Positions 7,887-16,118 are shown, counted from the stretch's first letter. The stretch is DNA of 46,563 nucleotides from [Leptolyngbya] sp. JSC-1 (GCA_000733415.1 KL662191.1:5551159-5597721); one strand, 5' to 3'. Numbers and translations: made by a program. Notes: a model not told the origin generated them from the sequence alone.

Positions 7887-8127
7887 TTATCTTACGATGC
7901 GCTTTTGATCAATGCATGTAGATTCAAGCCAATCTTCATTACTTGCGGCTTTCCACGCTGCAAACTCTTCGGCCAGCTCAGCGGAATTTTGAACGAATGA
8001 AGCAAGCAGCAGGGCAACAATCTCACCACTAACGGACTGTCCGTTGTATCTGTGCCCGTTGAGCAATTGCTTGATATAGCTCGACCGGTAAGGCGATTTG
8101 AGTATTAATTGTTTCAGCAGTATTCAT
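7887..8127 (-). pseudogene. frameshifted small antitoxin-like gene
   Basis: From ATG 8127 the frame reads MNTAETINTQIALPVELYQA then IAQRAQIQ and hits a stop shortly after. Shifting one base at about 8043 restores a continuous GQSVSGEIVALLLASF then AAWKAASNEDWLES, ending at TAA 7887. The joined product would be about 80 aa, with a short N-terminal beta strand and a helix-turn-helix typical of ribbon-helix-helix (Arc/CopG-like) antitoxins. One extra C (G on the plus strand at 8043) explains the break. No partner toxin is seen. It may be a sequencing error rather than a true pseudogene. Confidence 0.65.
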
Positions 8128-8296
8128 AACCTGATCAGGACGATTAGTCACATTACGGTGCGAGATTGTCCGACAGCCCCACGCTTCACAAGCTCTAATC
8201 AGCTATTAAGATTCTAGTGGGGTTTTCCGATGAACTCCTCGCGCCAACGAACAAACGACCGAAAACCGAGGCGGATACCTTTCACATTCGTAGCAG

Positions 8297-8503
8297 CTAA
8301 CCTAAATTTCTCAGTTCTCTGACAATCTCTTGGGCTAGATTCTTGGACCACAACGAATCGAACGGACAGAGGATTTGCCGATTCTCTGGAGATAGCCATA
8401 GCAAGGCGTCTTCTACGTCGGCGAGTCGGTAGGTTTCGTTCAGCAGAATGGAGGTGAGCAAGCGATGCACCACAATCGCCTGTTCGTCGGTGAGCACAAT
8501 CAT
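8297..8503 (-). CDS. small protein, second of a tandem paralogous pair
   Basis: A 68-aa protein beginning MIVLTDEQAIVVHRLLTSIL, with a later DVEDALLWLSPENRQIL. It is clearly related to the 42-aa product immediately upstream (MITLSDDEVVLLRSLLTALR, then DIDKALVILS): same MIxL(S/T)D start, same RxLLT helix and same D(I/V)(D/E)xAL..LS helix. The start has a perfect ribosome binding site (AGGAGG, 7 nt upstream) inside the end of the upstream gene; TGA and ATG are adjacent (8506-8501). Function unknown; helical and soluble. Confidence 0.7.
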   Translation of the reverse strand: MIVLTDEQAIVVHRLLTSILLNETYRLADVEDALLWLSPENRQILCPFDSLWSKNLAQEIVRELRNLG

Positions 8504-8632
8504 TCAATTTCCTCCTCTGTCGTTTTTGGACAGAATTACTAACGCTTTGTCGATGTCGCGAACCTTGATCGCCCGGAGAGCAGTCAGCAGCGATCGGAGC
8601 AGGACAACTTCGTCATCGGAGAGGGTAATCAT
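8504..8632 (-). CDS. 42-aa small protein, first of a tandem paralogous pair
   Basis: MITLSDDEVVLLRSLLTALR then AIKVRDIDKALVILSKN. It is shorter than its downstream paralogue (8297-8503) and ends directly at that gene's ATG. Its last codons (GACAGAGGAGGAAAT) double as the downstream ribosome binding site, so translation of the two is coupled. The gene diverges from the ribbon-helix-helix gene at 8743, with an operator-like palindrome at 8660-8680 between them. No known family recognised; duplication within one transcript is apparent. Confidence 0.6.
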   Translation of the reverse strand: MITLSDDEVVLLRSLLTALRAIKVRDIDKALVILSKNDRGGN

Positions 8633-8659
8633 AGATTCATCTCGCTAACACTGATGCTT

Positions 8660-8680
8660 AATGATGTATTTTACATCATT
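8660..8680. promoter_or_regulatory. 9-bp-arm palindromic operator
   Basis: AATGATGTA (8660-8668) and TACATCATT (8672-8680) are exact reverse complements around TTT. It lies between two divergent small genes and overlaps the -35 box of the rightward promoter, so it is probably the binding site of the ribbon-helix-helix protein encoded at 8743. Confidence 0.7.
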
Positions 8681-8697
8681 TTGAACTACCTTAAAAT
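8670..8697 (+). promoter_or_regulatory. sigma70-type promoter of the RHH gene
   Basis: TTTACA (8670-8675) and TAAAAT (8692-8697) with a 16-bp spacer form a good housekeeping promoter. The -35 box is inside the palindrome at 8660-8680, the usual geometry of autorepression. Confidence 0.55.
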
Positions 8698-8742
8698 ACC
8701 TCACTTTCCCTACCATTGTCTAGATGGTGTCTGTAAAGCTCT

Positions 8743-8898
8743 ATGACTACTGACAAGGAGAGAGTAACGGTCTATTTACCTTCAGACATAAAAGCCCGTT
8801 TAGAAGAAATTTCTAAGCAGGACAGACGCTCGTTGACAGCTACGATTGAGGTGCTGCTGATTGAAGCTTTAGAGACTAGGGATAAGAGAAGAAAGTAG
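8743..8898 (+). CDS. ribbon-helix-helix (CopG/Arc-like) regulator, 51 aa
   Basis: MTTDKERVTVYLPSDIKARL then EEISKQDRRSLTATIEVLLI. The RVTVYLP segment is the DNA-contacting beta strand, followed by two helices with the SLTATIEVLL turn; this is a textbook RHH dimer. Such proteins act as antitoxins or autoregulators. No toxin follows it on the plus strand (the next gene is convergent), so it is either a solitary regulator or controls the divergent micro-gene pair at 8297-8632 through the palindrome at 8660-8680. Confidence 0.8.
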   Translation: MTTDKERVTVYLPSDIKARLEEISKQDRRSLTATIEVLLIEALETRDKRRK

Positions 8899-9062
8899 CA
8901 ATCCGGTGTGGGATTATGAGTGAAACCGAGATAGTCGTTCCATTGTCGAGATCATCTCTTTGTGCCTTTGTGCCTTTGTGGTAAAAAATTTTAAAGCTCG
9001 CTTCGCTTGCTCAAGAGAAAAGTGAAGAAGGGCAAAGGGCAAAAGGGCAACAGAGCAAAAGG

Positions 9063-11264
9063 CTAGGCAGTTCTGGGGGGGACGCAGACAACCCGAAAAC
9101 CGAGGTCGCTGAGGCGGTTGACGGGAATGTCGCTGAGGCGACACGCAGAACGGCAATCCCTAGGCTCGCTGCTCCAGGAGCCGCCGCGCCGCAGACGAAA
9201 AGCATTTTTATCTTCAGCCAACCAAGCACTACCATCATTTGGTGCACCCTGGTAATTAGCATGCCAATGATCTTGGCACCATTCCCAAACATTGCCGTGC
9301 ATGTCATACAAGCCAAAGGCGTTCGGTGGAAATTGACCGACTTTGGTTGTTTGCCTTCGATATTCACCTTCAGGTTCCGAGCGATAACCTGTCCGTACGT
9401 CGTAATTTGCCAATGTACTCGTGATCGTTTCCCCAAAATGGAACGGAGTTATCGTTCCAGCTCGACAGGCATATTCCCACTCGGCTTCACTCGGCAAACG
9501 ATAGGTGCGTCCAGTGCGTTGACTCAACTTGACGCAAAATTCTACCGCATCATTCCATCTAATGGTCTCAACAGGATGATTTTCACCTTTGAAGCGAGCA
9601 GGATTATTGCCCATAATGACCTGATATTGCGCTTGGGTGACGGCAAATTTGCCCATGAAGAAGGACGGTACATTGACTGTATGTTGCGGTGATTCATTTC
9701 CATATCGCCCCTTCTCTGTTTCTGGAGAACCCATCTTGAAGGAACCGCCCGGAATTTGCACCATTTCCAAAATTACACCGTTGCCCAAATCTTCCTTAAA
9801 AAAGGTTGCCTGTTTAGCAAAGCGCTTCTTCACACGCCCTCGTTTATCTACAGTCACAGTCTCAAAATCAACTTTCCATAAGGGCAAACCATTGGCAATT
9901 TTCTCATTAAGCTGGGTGTATTTGGGAGCGGCAACAGAAACATCTAGAGGGTCAGTAGTCTTGAAAATCTCGTGACCAACTACTGCCGTAACCAAGCCTG
10001 CACTACCCAAGCCTGCCCATTTAAGAAATAGCTGTCGTGTCCACTGCTGCGGTGTAGCAGTTTGAACAACAGAAGTTTGATTAACCGACGGAATGCGTCT
10101 TGCACTCCTTGCCACTGCACTCCGATTTGCATACTGTTGTGCTCCGGCAGGGGTAGGAGCGGGAGTGGGTTGTGGAACTGGAGCAGGCGAAGGTTGGGCT
10201 GGTTGCGATGAGATGGCTGGGCTTGGTGAAACGGCTGGGCTGAAATCTTGTTTCGATCCAGTTAGAGGCGCAGGTTGAGGTGATTGAAGCGGTTGAGGTG
10301 GCTGAGGTGGTTTAGCTGGCTCAGAAACAGAACGAGCACCACTTGATCGAGCTATTTTCCGGTCAATGCGATCGATTGCAGTCCGGGCTTCTTGGATACG
10401 CTCGCCAGACTGAGCCACTTCAATCACTTCCCACCAGATTTGCTTGGCAGTCTCAAAGTCTTCCTCCAGTTCCGCTTTGGTCGCCTGACTAACAAGAACG
10501 GTGATATCCGCTGTGGTCACCGCATTCGGAAGCAATGGCTGCAACGCTTTAGCCGCAGGTTCAACCCGAATCCGAGGCACCTGATCACGACGTTGATTCA
10601 ACTCCGCCACTCTGCGCCGCAAATACTGCTCTAGCTGGTCGGGCAGGGTGTGCTGCTTCAAACCTTCTACCAGCGCATAGGTAAACGCGCCATGCTGCAC
10701 AGTCTCCAACTCATAGGAATACTGGCCATAGTCACAGGAGAAAATGGTGGTAATGCCTCGGCTATGGGCTAGCTCCACCGTTTGTTTACCCACCTCACCT
10801 GCACTCAACTTGCGGCTGCCCTGAAGCTGACGGCAGTTGTCCAGCACCAGCACAATATCGGCGGTCTGGTGTGTTCGCAGTGAGGCAATCACCTCATCAA
10901 TCGGCAAGGCAATCTTCAACTCGATGTCTTCGATCAAGCTATCAGCCGTCAAGAGATAGTCGCGTCCGTTCTGGCTGACGCCATGTCCGCCAAAGAAAAA
11001 CCAGAGCCGATCAATCTGACCGATGCGGCTGGGATGCAAGTCCCGGTTCAACAGCCTGAGTAAGGTGGCGTAGGTCGGATAATTGGGACGAGTTTTGTAT
11101 TGCTCATCTCCTAAGCAAAGCAGAATCTGATCTGGGTCAAAGCCAGCCTGAGGCGAGAGAAACTCGTAGATCAGCTGAGCATCGGGAACCGCATACTTGA
11201 GCTGTCGCTCTGGGTGGTGCTCATAGTGGTTGATGCCGATAATAATCGCCCAATTGTTCGCCAT
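9063..11264 (-). CDS. caspase-like (C14) protease fused to FGE-sulfatase domain
   Basis: A 733-aa protein. Residues 1-245 are a caspase-like/metacaspase (peptidase C14) domain: WAIIIGINHY, then catalytic His94 (FFGGHG) and Cys144 (VLDNCRQ). About 315-375 is a Pro/Gln/Ala-rich linker, and 412-432 a hydrophobic segment that may cross the membrane. About 497-727 is an FGE-sulfatase / C-type-lectin-like domain: VQIPGGSFKMGSPE, TYRLPSEAEWEYACRAG, GLYDMHGNVWEWCQD, LRRGGSW and a closing GFRVV. FGE-like domains of this kind usually act as ligand binders. Caspase-FGE fusions are known in filamentous cyanobacteria. It is on its own transcript and convergent with the RHH gene. The C-terminus has features of a diversified region (see 9090-9185). 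Confidence 0.92.
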   Translation of the reverse strand: MANNWAIIIGINHYEHHPERQLKYAVPDAQLIYEFLSPQAGFDPDQILLCLGDEQYKTRPNYPTYATLLRLLNRDLHPSRIGQIDRLWFFFGGHGVSQNGRDYLLTADSLIEDIELKIALPIDEVIASLRTHQTADIVLVLDNCRQLQGSRKLSAGEVGKQTVELAHSRGITTIFSCDYGQYSYELETVQHGAFTYALVEGLKQHTLPDQLEQYLRRRVAELNQRRDQVPRIRVEPAAKALQPLLPNAVTTADITVLVSQATKAELEEDFETAKQIWWEVIEVAQSGERIQEARTAIDRIDRKIARSSGARSVSEPAKPPQPPQPLQSPQPAPLTGSKQDFSPAVSPSPAISSQPAQPSPAPVPQPTPAPTPAGAQQYANRSAVARSARRIPSVNQTSVVQTATPQQWTRQLFLKWAGLGSAGLVTAVVGHEIFKTTDPLDVSVAAPKYTQLNEKIANGLPLWKVDFETVTVDKRGRVKKRFAKQATFFKEDLGNGVILEMVQIPGGSFKMGSPETEKGRYGNESPQHTVNVPSFFMGKFAVTQAQYQVIMGNNPARFKGENHPVETIRWNDAVEFCVKLSQRTGRTYRLPSEAEWEYACRAGTITPFHFGETITSTLANYDVRTGYRSEPEGEYRRQTTKVGQFPPNAFGLYDMHGNVWEWCQDHWHANYQGAPNDGSAWLAEDKNAFRLRRGGSWSSEPRDCRSACRLSDIPVNRLSDLGFRVVCVPPRTA
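9090..9185 (-). other. candidate DGR variable region
   Basis: Residues 696-724 of the caspase-FGE protein read SWSSEPRDCRSAC, RLSDIPVNRLSDLGFR. Related FGE domains used as diversity-generating-retroelement targets typically carry Asn or Tyr at many of these positions. Here those codons are CTC, AGC, GAC, GTC and AGC, as expected if AAC template codons were altered at their two adenines. GTCGCTGAGGCG occurs twice (9105-9116, 9129-9140). No reverse transcriptase or template repeat was found in this window, so the assignment depends on elements elsewhere. Confidence 0.4.
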
Positions 11265-11344
11265 CTATCGCTGTTGCGGCCAAACGATTAGCCCAATCAT
11301 AGCCGCTGGCAAAGCGTTTAACCAATCCTCCAATCAGCAATCCT

Positions 11345-12031
11345 CTAAAACCGATAATTCCGCTGCTTCACCCAGAGGCTAATCGGCACCGCATTCCCAC
11401 TCCCATCTACCTTTACATCCACCACAAACGCCTGCCGATCCTGGGTTTGGCTGATGTCGCGATTCAGTGCGTTGCGCTGGGCTTCTGGCATGTAGTAGGT
11501 TTCGAGGCCGTAGCTGATTTGTCCATAGCGGTTCGTGCGGCCTTGAATTGCCACCTGATTCGCGGCCAGATCGGTAGGACGAGTGGCGCTGATCCGGATT
11601 GGCTGCCAGGGTTTGGGTGGAGTGGTTTCGGTTGCTGTTTCGGTTGCAGGCGCTTCCAGCACTAGATAAAACCGGCCTGCCTTAAACTGATGCTGCTCAA
11701 ACCACTCGCCTCCCGGCAGCGCGCGCAGCTCATCCGATCGGGAAATCTCGTAGCCCAGCGTTTGGTAATGACCCCGCAACAAATCATAGGGATCTACCGG
11801 AGCCGTTTGCAGCGTAATTTGTCGTCCTGCTACGTAGGTGTAAGCATCTTGAGCCGGAACCGCCAAAATCAGCCCAGTTTGGAACAGTAGGGGCAACCAG
11901 AGTCGCCAACTCGGCAAGCGGCGCGGCAGATTTGCGACCGGCGGCGAGGGTTGGAGCTGCGGTAAAGGCGGGATTTGCTCTGGCAGCCGATCTTGAGGTC
12001 GAGGATCTGGGGAAGGAGGATGGAATGTCAT
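11345..12031 (-). CDS. GDYXXLXYXX membrane-anchored protein
   Basis: A 228-aa protein: a Pro-rich N-terminus, one membrane segment (about 40-62, WRLWLPLLFQTGLILAVPAQ), then an extracytoplasmic domain with the family signature, here LLRGHYQTLGYEIS (usually GDYxxLxY, so Asp is replaced by His). The domain partners DUF2157 or DUF4401 membrane proteins. Its start overlaps the stop of the upstream DUF2157 gene by 4 nt (ATGA), so the two are co-translated. The role is unknown; a membrane-complex function is usual for the pair. Confidence 0.85.
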   Translation of the reverse strand: MTFHPPSPDPRPQDRLPEQIPPLPQLQPSPPVANLPRRLPSWRLWLPLLFQTGLILAVPAQDAYTYVAGRQITLQTAPVDPYDLLRGHYQTLGYEISRSDELRALPGGEWFEQHQFKAGRFYLVLEAPATETATETTPPKPWQPIRISATRPTDLAANQVAIQGRTNRYGQISYGLETYYMPEAQRNALNRDISQTQDRQAFVVDVKVDGSGNAVPISLWVKQRNYRF

Positions 12032-13449
12032 AGGGGCTCCTGAGACGCAGAGGGTAAAGATCGAGCAGGATGGGGTTTAACACGGCGTTCAAACCAGAGT
12101 CCCGCCGCAATGATGCCTGCCCCACACAGTGCAAACACAATCGATTTCAGCAATAGCCCTGTGTTGTATTCCAACATACGGCTGATAATGCCCAGCACCA
12201 GCAGCACCATGCCGCCCCAAAACGTGCCGCGTTCGCCTAGCGCTAAGCCATCGCGAATCAGCCCCACGGCCAGCAAAAACAACAGCAGGTTAAACACGAT
12301 CACGCCAACCACAGGCGGACTCCCAGCCGAGCCGGTGCCAAAATTCCAGATCAGCGTCACGGCACCTACCAGCAGCAGCAGTGCCACCATACCCGAATGC
12401 AGTGCCCGTTCCTGCAGCCAACTCCGCTGCCAGTCATACCGTAACTGCATCCAGCCCAGGACCGTCAGACCCGCCAAAATTACCACATCGATCAGCGCCT
12501 GAGTAGTCCAGGGATTCTCTCCCACACTCATGATGGGAATCCTCCAAACGACGCGAATCGCAAACAAAAAGTAAGTAACGCCCATATACCAAAGGGCCAG
12601 ACTGCGGGCCACCGACTGAAACGGATCGACGGTGCCGGAAGAGCGCCAGATGCGGCTACTATGGCTCCAGAGCAGAGCCGGCGGCAGGGTTACGGCAACC
12701 GCAACCAGCCAGTTTGGCGGTAACACGCTACTATTCCACAGCGAGATGCAGTTAAAGCAAAACGATACCGCTACGCCAATTCCAGCGAGACCAAACAGCA
12801 CCTGCGACCGACAGCGATAGGCCAAGGGTACAAATAACCCAGCCATTACCAGCGGCATATGCAGCACCATTAACAGCCAGATCGAGGTGTCCAGACTGCT
12901 GAACTGAGCCACCCAGCCGCTCCAGTAGCCAATCACGATCAAAATCCAGGCCAGCACGCCCAAGGACACCAACCGCAGGCTGTAGGCCATCGCGATTACG
13001 CCAATTCCCCAGACCAAAAACAGCTCATAGGCATTGCCGCTCTGGTGAAACATCTGAGACAGTAAGGCGAGATTAGCACCTAACAACAGAGCACCCAGCA
13101 GCAGTAACCCATGCCCCAACCGCTGTTGACCCGTGAGAGCGCGGGGCCGTCGCCACAGATAGAACCCAGCCGCATTCACGCCCAAAAACAAACTCAGCAA
13201 CAGCAATACCTTCACCGGACGAGACCAAACCTGCCAGTTGGCGGCCACAAAGGTAATGGCGGCTAATCCCAACAGCACACTCCCCAAGCCCATCAAAATC
13301 GCAATAAAGCGGTGGCTCGCATCCCGTTCCAACTCCTGAAGCTGATAGCGCTCTGCCAACTGTTGATAGAGGCGAGCATCGATCAAGCCCTCGGTCCACC
13401 ATTTCTCGGCTTCCTGCCGCAACTGCCGACGAAACTTCTCGGTCACCAT
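12028..13449 (-). CDS. DUF2157 multi-spanning membrane protein
   Basis: A 473-aa protein. Residues 1-45 form a soluble N-terminal helical domain (QEAEKWWTEGLIDARLYQQL, AERYQL), the DUF2157 signature, followed by about 12 membrane segments beginning ILMGLGSVLLGLAAITFVAA. Family members are uncharacterised and nearly always paired with a GDYXXLXYXX protein, as here. The gene opens the operon. Confidence 0.85.
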   Translation of the reverse strand: MVTEKFRRQLRQEAEKWWTEGLIDARLYQQLAERYQLQELERDASHRFIAILMGLGSVLLGLAAITFVAANWQVWSRPVKVLLLLSLFLGVNAAGFYLWRRPRALTGQQRLGHGLLLLGALLLGANLALLSQMFHQSGNAYELFLVWGIGVIAMAYSLRLVSLGVLAWILIVIGYWSGWVAQFSSLDTSIWLLMVLHMPLVMAGLFVPLAYRCRSQVLFGLAGIGVAVSFCFNCISLWNSSVLPPNWLVAVAVTLPPALLWSHSSRIWRSSGTVDPFQSVARSLALWYMGVTYFLFAIRVVWRIPIMSVGENPWTTQALIDVVILAGLTVLGWMQLRYDWQRSWLQERALHSGMVALLLLVGAVTLIWNFGTGSAGSPPVVGVIVFNLLLFLLAVGLIRDGLALGERGTFWGGMVLLVLGIISRMLEYNTGLLLKSIVFALCGAGIIAAGLWFERRVKPHPARSLPSASQEPL

Positions 13450-13561
13450 GCTGGTCTCTCCTAGTGGAGCATGATTAGAATCCTAAATTACTCAGTAAAT
13501 CGCTGCATCACCCAAACCAGGAGGACAGTCTCTGAGCTGGCAGTGAGGAAATGTTTTAAGT

Positions 13562-13941
13562 TTTGAGGTTTGAGGTTTGAGGTTTGAGGTTTGAGATGAT
13601 CAGTAGATCGAAAATGAATTGGTTTTGCTTACTAGGCTTGGGTTTGATCCTTATGAAAGGGGACTTCAATCCCTGATTGGTAGGTGCTGCACCCAGGCTT
13701 CGCCTTCGGTTCCCCCTTGATTTAAGGGGGGTTAGGGGGATCTCAACAGGATTTGCGATCTACTGATGATTGCGGGTGGCAGGGAGGGTTTCAAGTCTGG
13801 GGGGTGATGGGAGTTGGCAGCGTGTGTTGAGCTTGGAAATTTGTTCTTTTATAAGGAGTTGCATCCGCATAATGGCAGGAGCCATGCAAACTCAAACCTT
13901 AAACCTCAAAACTTAAACCTCAAAACTTAAACCTTAAAACT
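13562..13941. repeat. nested inverted-repeat block of heptamer arrays
   Basis: Four tandem copies of TTTGAGG plus a partial (13562-13595) face an array of CCTCAAAA/CTTAAA/CCTTAAA units (13888-13941) in inverted orientation. Inside these, ATCAGTAGATCG (13599-13610) is the exact reverse complement of 13756-13767. The block fills most of the gene-free interval 13450-13992, and I see no coding frame in it. Related TTTTGAGTT/AACTCAAAA pairs occur at 18277-18326 and 29849-29995. Confidence 0.75.
13707..13742. repeat. C/G-rich intergenic repeat, copy 2
   Basis: CGGTTCCCCCTTGATTTAAG then GGGGGTTAGGGGGATC. Its reverse complement matches 23-56 almost base for base, apart from a few bases in the centre. 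It sits inside the nested heptamer block 13562-13941. Confidence 0.75.
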
Positions 13942-13992
13942 CCCTACTCCCTTGCTAAATTGCGGTTTGCTATCGTGTAGTCACAAGGGCGA

Positions 13993-14763
13993 ATGGTTGA
14001 ACTCCTTATCTACCCTAAACTAAATGCCATGAATCACTCCAACTTCAAAGCCCTGCTGGTTTATTGGCGCTATTGGCTGCATCATCGCTTTGCCATATTG
14101 TTCCTGTTGCTCTGCATTGCTGGCTCTGTGCCCGCTCTGGCTTCATCGGGGCTGGCTCAGGAATTTGAACCCCCGGATCGCGGTTTACCCGGTCGGCGAG
14201 AAGGAGGCGGAACGCGGGGGGAATGTTTGGTGCAACAACCGGTTCTGACGGCGCTGATGCCCAATACCAACCTGGGGCTGACGGTAGCTGAGTATCCGTC
14301 CTTTTTCTGGTACATCCCACAGAATGGAGCGGCGGCAGGGGAATTTGTGCTGCTGGATCAAACCAATACTGAAGTCTACAAAATCATTGTGCCAGTCTCC
14401 CAAGCGGGTGTGGTGAGCGTTAGTTTGCCAACCGATGGCAGTGTTCCAGCCCTTGAAGTGGGCCAATCCTACCGCTGGTATTTTTCCCTGATCTGCGACC
14501 CACTCGACCGTTCGGCAGATGTGTTTACGAGTGGCTGGATCAAACGGGTAGAACCCAGCCCCAGCCTCACCCAGAAGTTAGCTGCCGCCACCGCAGAAGA
14601 GCAGCCCAAAATCTACGCTGAAGCAGGCATCTGGTACGAAGCGCTCTCCACACTGGTCAAACTTCGCCAAGCTCAACCCCAAAATCCAGCACTGGTCAGT
14701 CAGTGGCAAACGCTGCTTGCGTCGGTGGGGCTGGAGCAAATTGCCGATCAACCGTTGCAGTAG
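13993..14763 (+). CDS. DUF928 exported protein
   Basis: A 256-aa protein with a signal peptide or anchor (about 30-53, HRFAILFLLLCIAGSVPALA), then the DUF928 domain: PNTNLGLTVAEYPSFFWYIP, later QSYRWYFSLICDP, ending in a helical AEAGIWYEALSTLVKL. DUF928 proteins are cyanobacterial, periplasmic or outer-envelope, and of unknown role. ATG 13993 has AAGGG close upstream; ATG 14029 is an alternative that gives a more usual signal peptide length. Cys78 and Cys168 could form a disulfide. Confidence 0.88.
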   Translation: MVELLIYPKLNAMNHSNFKALLVYWRYWLHHRFAILFLLLCIAGSVPALASSGLAQEFEPPDRGLPGRREGGGTRGECLVQQPVLTALMPNTNLGLTVAEYPSFFWYIPQNGAAAGEFVLLDQTNTEVYKIIVPVSQAGVVSVSLPTDGSVPALEVGQSYRWYFSLICDPLDRSADVFTSGWIKRVEPSPSLTQKLAAATAEEQPKIYAEAGIWYEALSTLVKLRQAQPQNPALVSQWQTLLASVGLEQIADQPLQ

Positions 14764-15054
14764 AGATGCAGTAAGATTCAAATTCGCCAACAGTGTGGGG
14801 CGCAGCAATGCTTGTGATTGCCGGAAACAAGTATTGGACATCGAGCAGTTCATCGTTTTGGTGCACGCAGCCTCAAAAGTTGTGAATACGAACTGTGAAG
14901 CAACGATCCAGCTTGTCATCGGCAATGAAAATAGACAGCGACAAGCAATTAAACCATCTCTGTGCCAGAAGTGCAGCTAATCTGACCTATTCAGCTTTTT
15001 TTAACTTCCAGAGCGATATGCTGGGATTTCAGAACCTACGAATGAACTCCCACT

Positions 15055-15939
15055 TTGATTAACCAACCGCTTCCAATTGATTCAGCAGAGCCGCAGCCTG
15101 CTTCAACTCAGCGAGCATGGCGAGGTAGCTTATCGCTTCAGTTTGAACGCCGCGATAGCAAAACCATTCTCAGCCGCAGTCGGGTTCAGGCTCCGCTCAA
15201 GGTGCAGCGACCGTTTTACCCAGAAGGAGACTCAATCTGCCATAGCGTCATGCTGCATACGGCAGGTGGAATGGTAGGCGGAGACCAGCTTACTGTGCAG
15301 GTGCAGGTAGAGCCGCAGGCCCACGCTTTACTCACGACGGCTGCCGCCACTAAGGTCTATCGCAGTAACGGTCTAGAAGCCCAGCAGACCACCCAAATCC
15401 GCGTTGCCCCCGGTGCCTGTCTAGAATGGTTGCCGCAGGAAACGATTGTGTTTGATGGTGCCCGGTATCGCCAGCAGTTGCGAATAGACTTGGCCGATGG
15501 AGCCACGTGGCTGGGTTGGGAGATTACTCGCTTGGGGCGTAGTGCGCGGGGTGAACGGTTTGCGACGGGTGAATGGCGTTCCCGCACCGAGGTTTGGCAG
15601 AATCAGCGGCTGATTTGGATCGATCCGCAGTGGATTCAGGGCGGTGGTGAGATGCTAGAGAGTCTGCATGGGTTAGCAGGTCATGCCGTGATCGGCAGTT
15701 TGGCCTTCGTGGGAGCAAGCATGGGGGCAAAAATCAGCGACCCGTTACTAGAGAAATTGCGCTCCGGGATTGCTGCTCCGACCCAGATGGGAGTGACTCG
15801 CTTATCAACTGGTGTATTGTGTCGCTATCGAGGAGATTCCACGGCTGAAGCCCGCTATTGGTTTGGAGCGATCTGGAATCTGCTGCGGCAAGACTATCTA
15901 GAGCGACCAAGCTGCGTTCCGCGAGTCTGGCAAGTTTGA
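15055..15939 (+). CDS. urease accessory protein UreD (UreH)
   Basis: A 294-aa protein needed with UreF and UreG to deliver nickel to urease. Family signatures visible: SRVQAPLKVQRPFYPEG, the motif HTAGGMVGGDQL, LLTTAAATKVYRSNG, PGACLEWLPQETIVFDGARY, and the ending LWRLLR-like IWNLLRQDYLERPSCVPRVW. The start codon appears to be TTG 15055; no good in-frame ATG precedes the conserved region. It stands alone here: ureABC and the other accessory genes are not in the window, as is common in cyanobacteria where ure genes are scattered. Confidence 0.95.
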   Translation: MINQPLPIDSAEPQPASTQRAWRGSLSLQFERRDSKTILSRSRVQAPLKVQRPFYPEGDSICHSVMLHTAGGMVGGDQLTVQVQVEPQAHALLTTAAATKVYRSNGLEAQQTTQIRVAPGACLEWLPQETIVFDGARYRQQLRIDLADGATWLGWEITRLGRSARGERFATGEWRSRTEVWQNQRLIWIDPQWIQGGGEMLESLHGLAGHAVIGSLAFVGASMGAKISDPLLEKLRSGIAAPTQMGVTRLSTGVLCRYRGDSTAEARYWFGAIWNLLRQDYLERPSCVPRVWQV

Positions 15940-16118
15940 AGCCTTCAGCAAACTCCGATTGCACAGACCGATCTTTCAACTCGCTTCGGTCAATTATAGT
16001 AAAAACTACCATAATAGAAGAGTAGGATGAGTCATCCAATGCAATTCGCTGCGTTTTGGCTCGACATCGTTGCCCTGCTGTGAAATTGACAACAAACAAG
16101 TGCTTGGGAGAACCATCC

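Noticed and set aside
8214..8507. 97-codon minus-strand frame overlapping the second micro-gene
   Set aside because: It runs out of frame over the better-supported gene at 8297-8503. Its tail LGFRSFVRW may be a decayed FGE fragment, so it is recorded as a finding only.
10271..10360. Low-complexity repeats in the caspase-FGE gene that might look like tandem repeats
   Set aside because: They encode the Pro/Gln-rich linker of one continuous protein.
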